DNA from: Cohnella lupini
Lineage (GTDB): Bacteria; Bacillota; Bacilli; Paenibacillales; Paenibacillaceae
Direction: 5' to 3'
Assembly: GCF_003386205.1 (NCBI RefSeq)
Contig: NZ_QRDY01000033.1
Location: 1 to 38,171, forward strand
DNA length: 38,171 nt
In this document: one piece after another, positions 1 to 6,960 of the stretch
Numbering within the stretch: the stretch's first letter is position 1
How the letters are laid out: each line of letters opens with the position of its first letter
The notes under the pieces: generated by a model
What the model was told of the DNA's origin: nothing
What the model saw: only the letters and a program-made list of their open reading frames with translations
Databases searched by the model: none
Program-made: the position numbers and the translations under genes

Positions 1-50
1 AATCATTAGGTGACCACCCACTTCAGGTTGATATCCTAATTATACAAGGA

Positions 51-94
51 AAAGGTACAGCCTTCCCCAATAAATTGAGGATTGCTGTACCTTT
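51..94. terminator. Bidirectional terminator hairpin left of the AHSA1 gene
   Basis: Arms at 51-61 and 84-94 are perfectly complementary over 11 bp (AAAGGTACAGC with GCTGTACCTTT). The plus strand has a T-rich tail and the minus strand reads into TTTTCC. It can end the minus-strand AHSA1 operon, whose last stop is at 170, or a plus-strand gene off the left edge. Confidence 0.7.
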
Positions 95-169
95 TTTCTT
101 GAGTACACTTTTTCAGTGGCCTCGGATATCCCCGCGGCTTCCTTTATTACCGATCGAAATCGACTTTTA

Positions 170-676
170 TTATTGTTGACTTGCCAGGTGATTTTCAAGT
201 TGCTCGAAAGTACCTTCAAACCCTTGCGCAACCATCGGCGACATCGCATCGAATGCTGCTTGTTCCTCTGCGGACGCGTTGATAGGCCCCCCTTGAAGAG
301 TTAGCAGCGTCTTTCCTTCCTGTTCTTCGAGCGTTAGGATGTTCAGAATTTCAAGCGGCCAGTTCGGATCGAACGGGGCGCGAATGATATTTCCTTCCTC
401 GTCGGAGAAAGACTGGACCCAAACCAACTTCTCGGGCGCCTGGACTTCTTGGTAAGTATACTTGCCCCACATAACGTACTGTCCATCCGCAGACTTCTGA
501 CAGCCTAGAAACACTCCGCCCGGGCGTACATCCATCTTTACCACATCAAGCGAAGCCCCCTTGGGTCCCCACCATTTGCCGAAATGCTCAGGATCGGTCC
601 ATACCTTGAATACAAGTTCGCGCGGTGCATTGAATTCTCGTTTTAATAGAAGACCTTGACCTTGCTGGTTACTCAC
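170..676 (-). CDS. AHSA1/SRPBCC-domain protein
   Basis: This 168-residue protein has the activator-of-Hsp90-ATPase-like START fold. Visible signatures are the N-terminal REFNAP stretch followed by VFKVWTDPEHFGKWWGPKG (roughly residues 14-40), the central MWGKY strand, and the C-terminal helix ending in GFEGTFEQLENHL. The family forms a hydrophobic ligand-binding cavity; the ligand is unknown. Its start overlaps the ArsR stop by four bases (ATGA), so translation is probably coupled. ArsR plus AHSA1 pairs are a recurrent arrangement in Firmicutes, where the regulator controls its own operon. No signal peptide or membrane segment is present, so the protein should be cytoplasmic. Function beyond the fold cannot be read from the sequence. 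Confidence 0.9.
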   Translation of the reverse strand: MSNQQGQGLLLKREFNAPRELVFKVWTDPEHFGKWWGPKGASLDVVKMDVRPGGVFLGCQKSADGQYVMWGKYTYQEVQAPEKLVWVQSFSDEEGNIIRAPFDPNWPLEILNILTLEEQEGKTLLTLQGGPINASAEEQAAFDAMSPMVAQGFEGTFEQLENHLASQQ

Positions 677-1020
677 TCGAATTCCTCCTTGGAGTTCGGG
701 GAATCCCCCGACTTTTTCAAATGTTTAAGGTAATCGGAAAGGCGATCGAACCGTTCTTCCCACATGCCGCGAAACGATTCCAACCAATTATCGATTTCCA
801 TTAAGGGTTCGGGACGCAATCGATAGATCCGCCGATTAGCTTCCGCCCTCACTTCGACAAGTCCTGATTCACTCAAGATTTTCAAATGCTTGGATGCCTG
901 GGGCTGACGAAGGCCCAGCCGATCGGCAATTTCACCGACTGTAAGCGGTCCATCGCGCAGTAGTTCAATCATCTGTAAACGGCGGGGTTCCGCAAGCGCA
1001 TTTAAGGTGGTCGTATTCAT
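673..1020 (-). CDS. ArsR-family winged-helix transcriptional regulator
   Basis: The 115-residue protein has a complete ArsR winged helix: LAEPRRLQMIELLRDGPLTVGEIADRLG (about residues 9-36), then the recognition helix PQASKHLKILSESGLVEV (about 40-57) and a wing RRIYRL. No metal-binding ELCVCDL-type cysteine motif is present, which puts it in the ArsR subgroup found beside AHSA1 proteins rather than the metal sensors. The last codons overlap the AHSA1 start. The first gene of the operon (DUF1801) is preceded by a 22-bp palindrome centred on the -35 box, the likely operator for this repressor (inference). Confidence 0.9.
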   Translation of the reverse strand: MNTTTLNALAEPRRLQMIELLRDGPLTVGEIADRLGLRQPQASKHLKILSESGLVEVRAEANRRIYRLRPEPLMEIDNWLESFRGMWEERFDRLSDYLKHLKKSGDSPNSKEEFE

Positions 1021-1045
1021 GTGCGCCCCTCCCGATAATTAACCG

Positions 1046-1381
1046 CTACAGCGTGCTGGAGGCTTGCTTCAGAAGTCCGGTCAACAGAGCAAGATCCGGC
1101 ACGGCACCTTCCTTCAGTTTGATCCATTTCCGTTCGGCAGGCCCTTCGAACCCTTTCGGAAAGTCGATGCCGCCCGCATTCATAATCATAAATGCGATAG
1201 CGTCTTTGGAAGGTGAAATGACAGCTGCATAATGCCCGTTTTTAAGAAAATGAGGCTTCTTGTACTGAATTCTTTCTTCGACTTCCGGAATCGTCTTATG
1301 AACCATGTCTCGCAAGGTTAAACTGATGTCGGCCTGCCATTTCGACAGGTTTTCGATAAAGGCCGTAACTTCCTGATTCAT
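1046..1381 (-). CDS. DUF1801-domain protein (YdhG/iron-chaperone-like fold)
   Basis: This 111-residue protein matches the DUF1801 fold. It has an N-terminal helix, the segment TIPEVEERIQYKKPHFL (about residues 31-47), then HYAAVISPSKDAIAFMI and GFEGPAERKWIKL. The family is loosely annotated from the Bacillus Fra/YdhG iron chaperone, but no iron-binding claim can be made here. It is the first gene of a three-gene operon with ArsR and AHSA1 (25-nt gap to ArsR). A strong GGGAGGG Shine-Dalgarno lies before the ATG. Such small proteins often travel with ArsR/AHSA1 cassettes. Confidence 0.82.
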   Translation of the reverse strand: MNQEVTAFIENLSKWQADISLTLRDMVHKTIPEVEERIQYKKPHFLKNGHYAAVISPSKDAIAFMIMNAGGIDFPKGFEGPAERKWIKLKEGAVPDLALLTGLLKQASSTL

Positions 1382-1423
1382 TATGCTTTCCCTCCCATAT
1401 GGATTATCTGTTGCTTCAGGATT

Positions 1424-1461
1424 AATATACTATATCGGGAATATTCCAGTCAAGGAATATT
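1424..1461 (-). promoter_or_regulatory. Promoter and palindromic operator of the DUF1801-ArsR-AHSA1 operon
   Basis: Read on the minus strand, TTGACT (1448-1453) lies 18 nt upstream of TATATT (1424-1429), a good sigma-A promoter. The -35 hexamer is exactly the 6-nt spacer between two perfect 8-bp arms, AATATTCC at 1440-1447 and GGAATATT at 1454-1461. A dimeric repressor here would block the -35 box. The ArsR protein of the same operon is the obvious candidate (inference). Confidence 0.72.
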
Positions 1462-1480
1462 ATTGAATTTGCAAAAAAAT

Positions 1481-1520
1481 AGAAAAAAAACCGATGCCGA
1501 CATCCTGCCTGTCACCGGTT
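1481..1520 (-). terminator. Rho-independent terminator after the ABC transporter operon
   Basis: On the minus strand an interrupted hairpin (AACCG with CGGTT as outer arms, TGACA/TGTCG inside, 1489-1520) is followed by eight T residues (1481-1488). It lies 31 nt beyond the stop of the last permease gene. Confidence 0.8.
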
Positions 1521-1551
1521 AATTCGCCTATTCTTCGTCAATCGGCTTCTC

Positions 1552-2439
1552 CTATTCCTTGACGCTTCCCATGACGATCCCGCTTATGAAGAAACGCTGC
1601 AGAAATGGATAGATTAAGAATACGGGCAGCGCGCCAAGGAAAATCTGCGCCGACTTCAGTCCTCTGTCGTTCAGCTTCGTCATATTGCTGATCTCCGCCG
1701 GATCCGTCAAGAGCGACAGGTCCCTGCGAATGATGACCGTCTGCAAATAGCTGGCGAGCGGATAATGGTCCGGGGAGTTCATGTAGATCAGGCCATGAAA
1801 CCACTCGTTCCAATGTCCAACTATGACGAACAGCGTGAGCGTCGCGATCGCCGGAACCGACAACGGCACGACGATCCGCCATAAGGTTTGCCATTGCCCC
1901 GCTCCGTCGATTAAGCTGGCTTCCAAGAGCTCTTTGGGCAGCGAACGGAAGAAGTTTAACAGCAGGATGACGTTAAAGATCGGCACCGCTCCCGGAAGCA
2001 CGAGAGACCAGATCGAATCGAGCATGCCGAGATTGCGGATGACGATGTAGCTGGGGATGAGACCGCCAGAGAACAGCATCGTGAACACGAAGAACCAGAC
2101 GTAACCGGTGCGAAAACGAAACTGAGACGCTTCCCGGGAGAGCGGATACGCTAGCAGGATCGTTAACGTCATGCTGATGACGAGGGCGAGTCCCACCCGT
2201 TCGAAAGCGATGAGCATCGAATGCAGGAACTCGGACTTGGACGCCACGTGCCGGTAGGAACGGAGAGTGAACTCGACGGGCCACAGCTTAACCATCCCGG
2301 ACGATATCGCGTAAGAGCTGCTGAACGACACCGCGAGCACGTTGATAAGCGGGATTAAGCATAGGGCGGACATTATGGATAGTAAGAAGTAATTAAGACC
2401 GACGAAGATCGAACGGCCGAGCGATTTTTGCTGAACCAA
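1552..2439 (-). CDS. Carbohydrate ABC transporter permease, LplC/YtcP type (CUT1)
   Basis: The 295-residue integral membrane protein has six predicted hydrophobic segments, the first near residues 13-35. The binding-protein-dependent permease signature (EAA loop) reads EASLIDGAGQWQTLWRIVVPL at about residues 190-210, the site that contacts the ATPase. The family partner is LplB, encoded 24 nt upstream. Together with the lipoprotein gene this forms a CUT1 importer for oligosaccharides. No ATPase gene is in the operon; CUT1 systems of Bacilli commonly share a single MsmX-type ATPase encoded elsewhere. The substrate is inferred from the linked lyase and GH88 genes to be an uronate-containing oligosaccharide. 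Confidence 0.93.
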   Translation of the reverse strand: MVQQKSLGRSIFVGLNYFLLSIMSALCLIPLINVLAVSFSSSYAISSGMVKLWPVEFTLRSYRHVASKSEFLHSMLIAFERVGLALVISMTLTILLAYPLSREASQFRFRTGYVWFFVFTMLFSGGLIPSYIVIRNLGMLDSIWSLVLPGAVPIFNVILLLNFFRSLPKELLEASLIDGAGQWQTLWRIVVPLSVPAIATLTLFVIVGHWNEWFHGLIYMNSPDHYPLASYLQTVIIRRDLSLLTDPAEISNMTKLNDRGLKSAQIFLGALPVFLIYPFLQRFFISGIVMGSVKE

Positions 2440-2463
2440 TGTTCATCCCTCCCGGAAGCCTTG

Positions 2464-3369
2464 CTAGAAAATACGATAATTGGCGAAGCGATAGGCCAAT
2501 AAATAGGAAACGGAGATGAGCACGAAGGAAACGGCCGACTTGAACAATCCTACTGCGGTCGCTACGCCGAACTGCAGATTCTCGAAGCCCATCCGGTAGA
2601 CGTACGTATCCAGAATGTCACCCGTCGAATAGACGGTGGGATTGTAAAGGTTGAATACCTGGTCGAAGCCCGCGTTCAGTACGTTGCCGAGGCTAAGCGT
2701 GCCCATGAGCACGACGATCGGCAAGATACCGGGCAGTGTCACGTACAGCGTCTGCTTCCAGCGTCCCGCTCCGTCGATGACGGCAGACTCGTAAAGCGCC
2801 GGATTAATGCCGGTGAGCGCGGCAAGGAAGACGATCGTACCGAACCCGAATTCCTTCCATACGTCCGTTGAGACCAGAATATAAGGAAACCAATTTTCGT
2901 TACCCAGGAAGAACACGCGCGGAAGGCCGAACCAGTCCATCAGATCGCCGACCAACCCGTAATTCGGCGACAGCACGTCGATGACGATGCCCCCGAGAAT
3001 AACCCATGAGAGAAAGTGAGGCATGTAAATGACCGTTTGAACGGTTCTCTTGAAAGCCTTCTTACCGATTTCGTTAAGCAGCAACGCGATGAAGATCGGC
3101 ATGACGAGCCCTGCTATCATTTTCATAACGGCGATGTAGACGGTGTTGAAGATGACCCGCTTCGTATCCGGCATACTGAATAAGTATTGAAAGTTGTCCA
3201 ACCCGATCCATTCCGAACCGAACAGTCCGCTCGTCGGCACGAATTGCTGGAAAGCAATCGATACGCCGGCCATCGGCCCGTAGCAGAAGACGAGAACGAA
3301 CACAACCGATGGCAGCGCCATCATATGAAACGGCAGTTCCGCCTTCCAGCGTTTGCGAAACCATAGCAT
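2464..3369 (-). CDS. Carbohydrate ABC transporter permease, LplB type (CUT1)
   Basis: This 301-residue permease has six hydrophobic segments starting with PFHMMALPSVVFVLVFCYGP near residues 14-33. The EAA loop ESAVIDGAGRWKQTLYVTLPG is near residues 196-216. The PSVVF..YGPM N-terminus and the C-terminal ANYRIF are typical of LplB/YtcP partners in Paenibacillus. It lies between the lipoprotein gene and LplC. The 109-nt gap before it carries a long hairpin that may tune permease expression relative to the binding protein. Confidence 0.93.
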   Translation of the reverse strand: MLWFRKRWKAELPFHMMALPSVVFVLVFCYGPMAGVSIAFQQFVPTSGLFGSEWIGLDNFQYLFSMPDTKRVIFNTVYIAVMKMIAGLVMPIFIALLLNEIGKKAFKRTVQTVIYMPHFLSWVILGGIVIDVLSPNYGLVGDLMDWFGLPRVFFLGNENWFPYILVSTDVWKEFGFGTIVFLAALTGINPALYESAVIDGAGRWKQTLYVTLPGILPIVVLMGTLSLGNVLNAGFDQVFNLYNPTVYSTGDILDTYVYRMGFENLQFGVATAVGLFKSAVSFVLISVSYLLAYRFANYRIF

Positions 3370-3398
3370 AAGCCCGTACCTCCGATTTCCGAATGACT

Positions 3399-3442
3399 AG
3401 CGGATCCGGGGGCGGCGATCAACCTCCGCCCACGGATCCGCT
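3399..3442 (-). other. Intercistronic stem-loop between binding-protein and permease genes
   Basis: Outer arms AGCGGATCCG (3399-3408) and CGGATCCGCT (3433-3442) pair perfectly over 10 bp. An inner pair GGGCGG/CCGCCC extends the stem. No T run follows on the minus strand, so it is not a standard terminator. A GC-rich hairpin here could protect the 3' end of the abundant binding-protein message or cause partial termination before the permeases (inference). Confidence 0.65.
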
Positions 3443-3478
3443 TATTGATTTTCTAGTTGCCCGTGCTTGCTTAAACGA

Positions 3479-5236
3479 TTATTGAGCGTGCTTCTGCGCG
3501 TACCAATCATTGACTTCTTTCGTAATCGCGTCTCCGCCTTGCGCCTTCCAGTTCTCTACGAACTTGTCGAACGAATCCAGCGACTCTCCGGTTATGATCC
3601 GGGTGAACGTTTGAACTTGCAAATCTCTGAGCGCGGACGCTTTGGATACCATCGTGTCGGTCGGAGAACCGGTGAACTCGTTCGTGGCGAACTTATCGCC
3701 CTCCTGGTATTGGAACAACAGATCATAGGCGCTGCCCTTGGCGAACGTCTTCTCGTACCACCATTGCCCGCGGTCTCCGCCACGATACTTGAGAATGTTA
3801 TCGTAGTACACTTTCGCGGTCGGAGTTAGCGCCGATGGATCGCCGGAATCGAGCGCCTTGATAACGGCCTGGCCGTCGTCGATGTTCGTCGAGGCGAAAC
3901 CGCCTTGAACCGGAGCGTAAGAGAACGTGTTAAATACGGTATCGCCTTCGGTATGCGTGTGGTACTCTTCGTCCCGCGATTCGCCGTAATTGACTTCAAG
4001 GTAGAAATTGAGCATTTTGATAAGCGCTTCCGGATGTTCGCTCTTCTTGTTGACGACCATATAACGGGTCGGTACGATGCCGTTGCTGAGCGCTTTGACC
4101 GGTTGATCGTCGGCGGATACTAGCGGATATACGCCCCAATCGACGTTCGGATCGTTCGCTACCATATCGTTAAGCGGCCAGCTTGGAACGAACGTCGCTC
4201 CGAACGTCATGCCGACCTTGCCCGAGGTGGCGATCTCGGCCGACTTCTCGCCGTTGATGACGCCGAATTCGGGATTGATCGCACCCGCCTTGTAAAGCTC
4301 CTGCAGCTTGCCGAGAGCGGTTTTCACTTCCGGCTGAATATCCGCGTAGGCCAGTTGACCGTCGGCGCCCTTCATGAATACGAGCTTCAGACCGGTCGAG
4401 TTCGGACCGCCCGGGTTAAACGGATAGGCATGGTAGCCGTTGAAGAAACCGTCGACTCCCGACCAGCCGTTGAACAGGTTGAAGTCCAAGCTAAGGCCGA
4501 ACGTATCCTTCTTGCCATTGCCGTCCGGATCGTCGTTCGCGAACGCCTTGGCGATGGCAATGACGTCGTCCATGTTCTTAGGCGGCTCTAGTCCGACCTT
4601 CTTCAGCCAATCGTTGCGGATGTACAGGAACTGCGCGTCGGTACGTCCGCCGCCGTCTAGCGGAATCGCCATCAGCTTGCCGCCGAACGACGAGACGTCC
4701 TTCTTGACGCCGCCGCTTTCCTCGATGCTTCGCTTCGTCAAATCGCTGGCATATTTATCGTAGACTTCCGTCAGATCAGCGATTTGACCGGCATCCACGA
4801 GCAACTGCAACTGCTGGAGATTGACTTCGAAGAAATCCGGCAAGTCGCCTGCGACCATCGATACGCTCAGCTTTTTCGGAAATTGCAAATCGTCCACGAC
4901 CCAGTTGTTCTTCAGCTTGATGCCCAACTGAACCGCGAGTTCTCTGGTGTAGATGTTGTTATCCCAATCTTCTCCCGCCATGAACTTCACGCCGCTATTC
5001 TGGTGACGGACCGTCGTAAGCTCGATCGGCGGATCGTACTTGGCGAGCGGACCCTCTGCTACGGCCGGCGCAGACTCTGACGGAGCTGCGCTTGCGCTTG
5101 CCGGCGCGCTCGAGCTCGGAGAGTCCGAGCTCGCCGAATTCCCGGCGTTATTGTTGCTGCATGCGACCGCGACCAACATTAGCACCGCCATCAAAGCTGC
5201 CGCCCAAGTCTTTTTCCTTTTGTAAGCCACTTTCAT
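3479..5236 (-). CDS. Extracellular solute-binding lipoprotein of the CUT1 sugar importer (LplA-like)
   Basis: This 585-residue lipoprotein begins with a basic n-region (KRKK), a hydrophobic core and a lipobox LVAVAC with the lipidated Cys at residue 26. An Ala/Ser/Pro-rich linker (about 27-60) leads into a family 1-type binding domain. The segments DLPDFFEVNLQQLQLLVDAGQIADLTE and WLKKVGLEPPKNMDDVIAIAKAFANDDPDGNGKKDTFGLS are typical of the large Paenibacillus LplA/YtcQ group. It would be anchored outside the membrane and deliver oligosaccharide to the two permeases downstream. It follows the two-component genes and has its own upstream spacer of about 100 nt. The ligand is inferred from the neighbouring enzymes, not from residues. 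Confidence 0.93.
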   Translation of the reverse strand: MKVAYKRKKTWAAALMAVLMLVAVACSNNNAGNSASSDSPSSSAPASASAAPSESAPAVAEGPLAKYDPPIELTTVRHQNSGVKFMAGEDWDNNIYTRELAVQLGIKLKNNWVVDDLQFPKKLSVSMVAGDLPDFFEVNLQQLQLLVDAGQIADLTEVYDKYASDLTKRSIEESGGVKKDVSSFGGKLMAIPLDGGGRTDAQFLYIRNDWLKKVGLEPPKNMDDVIAIAKAFANDDPDGNGKKDTFGLSLDFNLFNGWSGVDGFFNGYHAYPFNPGGPNSTGLKLVFMKGADGQLAYADIQPEVKTALGKLQELYKAGAINPEFGVINGEKSAEIATSGKVGMTFGATFVPSWPLNDMVANDPNVDWGVYPLVSADDQPVKALSNGIVPTRYMVVNKKSEHPEALIKMLNFYLEVNYGESRDEEYHTHTEGDTVFNTFSYAPVQGGFASTNIDDGQAVIKALDSGDPSALTPTAKVYYDNILKYRGGDRGQWWYEKTFAKGSAYDLLFQYQEGDKFATNEFTGSPTDTMVSKASALRDLQVQTFTRIITGESLDSFDKFVENWKAQGGDAITKEVNDWYAQKHAQ

Positions 5237-5293
5237 ATTCCCCCCGCGACTATGGATTAGGTTGATACATCTCCATTATGGAAAATAACGAAT

Positions 5294-5311
5294 CATTCCG
5301 AAATCCGAATG
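5294..5311. promoter_or_regulatory. Possible response-regulator site upstream of the binding-protein gene
   Basis: In the spacer between the response regulator and the lipoprotein gene, CATTC (5294-5298) and GAATG (5307-5311) form an inverted repeat. The same stretch carries a short direct repeat TCCGAA. No good -35 box is visible. This fits an activator-dependent promoter but is weak evidence on its own. Confidence 0.25.
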
Positions 5312-5337
5312 TTTCGTCATGACTCCACCTTTTTTAC

Positions 5338-6954
5338 CTACTTGATCGAGTCGCGGTATTGTTGGGGGGTCAAACCGGTCGCGTTCTTGAAGAAACGGCC
5401 GAAGTAAGACGCCGATTCGTAGCCGACTCGCACAGCGATCTCGCCTATTTTCAAGGAACTGCCGATCAGCAACTCTTTGGCTTTATCGATGCGTGCCGCG
5501 ATAATGTAGTCGATCAGGTTGGCACCGGTCTTCACCTTGTACAGCCGGGATAAGTAGAACGGCGTCAGATGGACGATTTCGGATAACGCCGTGAGCGACA
5601 GGTCGCCTTCGAGCCGGCGTTCCACGTGATCGTGGATACGTCTCACGACCTCGTTCGTCTCCTTCTCGCTCTCGTCCGAGGTGCGGTCGAAGGACATCTC
5701 GGCGAGGCGGCGGAAGAAGTCGGACGCTTCGTCCCAAGATTTATGGCCGGACATCGGGTACAAGGGATTCAAGTTCAGCAGCTCGGAGAAAGGAGCAAGC
5801 AACTCCCTCCGATTCAGATAAGTAAGGAATACCGCCGACAGATGGGCATAGAGTTCCAGCGAATACCCTTCCTGTCCTCGCGTTCTCTCCTTCACGCTTA
5901 TTGTCAGTTCCTCGAGCAACCGGTCGAACGAATCCCGTTCTTTCCGCTCCAGATATTGCCCCAGAAGGTGGACCTTCTTCAGGTCCGCGGCGTCTCGGTA
6001 CTCGGCAGGGGCGGGCTGTCTTCGGTCGGAGAGCAGAATCTCGTTGCCGATGCCTAGCCCTCGGTAGAACATGCCGGTCAACCTCTCGTACTTCCCGGAG
6101 AGAACCTCCCAAGCGCACGTCTCGCTTCCGGTTATGAACGAGCAAATGAGCTTTAAGTATTGCTTGCAGGCGGCTTGAACCGATTCAAGACGGCCGAGAA
6201 CGACCTCGGTCTCCAGAGAGTCATCGTCCCGCGACTTCGGTTGGAACAGCCAGACGAACCGATCCGGAGCGGTCGTCAGGAATAGCCCCTTCACGTCCGG
6301 CTCGAACAGCTGCTCGGCGACGTTCTGGATCGCGAACATGAACAAAGCCTTGTCCTTCGGCCCCATTTCTTCGCGCCATTGGTCGACGCGGCCCGCCACT
6401 ATGCCGACCGGCCTGTCCGGGCATAGCGGGATGTCAAGCTCGGAGAAACGCTCTTCGCGCGCGCCGAATGCCGCCGGTTCTCCCTGCAGAAGCTCGAGTA
6501 AGTACTCTTTGCGAAGCATCGGCAGGGTCTGCTGCCATTGCGTACGGGCGCTGGAGATGAGCTGCTCGAGCTCGAGCTCCTCGGAGATTTGCCCGATCGC
6601 CTTCTCGATGGCCGCGATGACAGGCTCGTCTCCCTCCGCCTTCAGTACGTAATCGACGACGCCTCCCCTTATCGAGGACTGGATATAACTGAAATCGTCG
6701 TAGCCGGTAAGGAAGATGACCCGGCAGCGAGGCCAGCGCTTGCGCAGCTCCCGCTGCAGCTCGATGCCGTTTATGACCGGCATCTGGATATCGGTCATAA
6801 CGATGTCCATCCGCGTCTTCTCCGCGATCGCCAAAGCGTCTTCCCCGTCGTACGCCTTATAGACTTCGAGATCCCATTGCTTCATCTGCAGGAACAGTTC
6901 CAACAAGCCTTCCACGATTACAGGTTCGTCGTCTACGATAAGAATCCGATACAT
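5338..6954 (-). CDS. YesN-type response regulator with AraC DNA-binding domain
   Basis: The 538-residue protein starts with a receiver domain (about 1-120): acidic pocket DDE at residues 8-10, phospho-acceptor Asp55 in TDIQMP, and the conserved Lys in YVLKAEGD. A long middle region of the YesN kind follows. The C-terminus (about 436-538) holds two AraC helix-turn-helices: LSLTALSEIVHLTPFYLSRLYK and LKIGEIAVRVGYESASYFGRFFK. It starts 6 nt after the histidine kinase stop, with its ribosome-binding site inside the kinase 3' end. Phosphorylated by that kinase, it most likely activates the transporter operon and possibly the lyase operon and the divergent glycosidase. Confidence 0.94.
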   Translation of the reverse strand: MYRILIVDDEPVIVEGLLELFLQMKQWDLEVYKAYDGEDALAIAEKTRMDIVMTDIQMPVINGIELQRELRKRWPRCRVIFLTGYDDFSYIQSSIRGGVVDYVLKAEGDEPVIAAIEKAIGQISEELELEQLISSARTQWQQTLPMLRKEYLLELLQGEPAAFGAREERFSELDIPLCPDRPVGIVAGRVDQWREEMGPKDKALFMFAIQNVAEQLFEPDVKGLFLTTAPDRFVWLFQPKSRDDDSLETEVVLGRLESVQAACKQYLKLICSFITGSETCAWEVLSGKYERLTGMFYRGLGIGNEILLSDRRQPAPAEYRDAADLKKVHLLGQYLERKERDSFDRLLEELTISVKERTRGQEGYSLELYAHLSAVFLTYLNRRELLAPFSELLNLNPLYPMSGHKSWDEASDFFRRLAEMSFDRTSDESEKETNEVVRRIHDHVERRLEGDLSLTALSEIVHLTPFYLSRLYKVKTGANLIDYIIAARIDKAKELLIGSSLKIGEIAVRVGYESASYFGRFFKNATGLTPQQYRDSIK

Positions 6955-6960
6955 GGGATA

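Noticed and set aside
40..249. 69-codon minus-strand open frame at the left end
   Set aside because: It overlaps the terminator hairpin and the AHSA1 3' end and has no recognisable features.
5100..5140. Dense palindromes (GAGCTCG-type) in the 5' part of the binding-protein gene
   Set aside because: They code for the Ala/Ser/Pro-rich linker of the lipoprotein and are explained by codon repetition.
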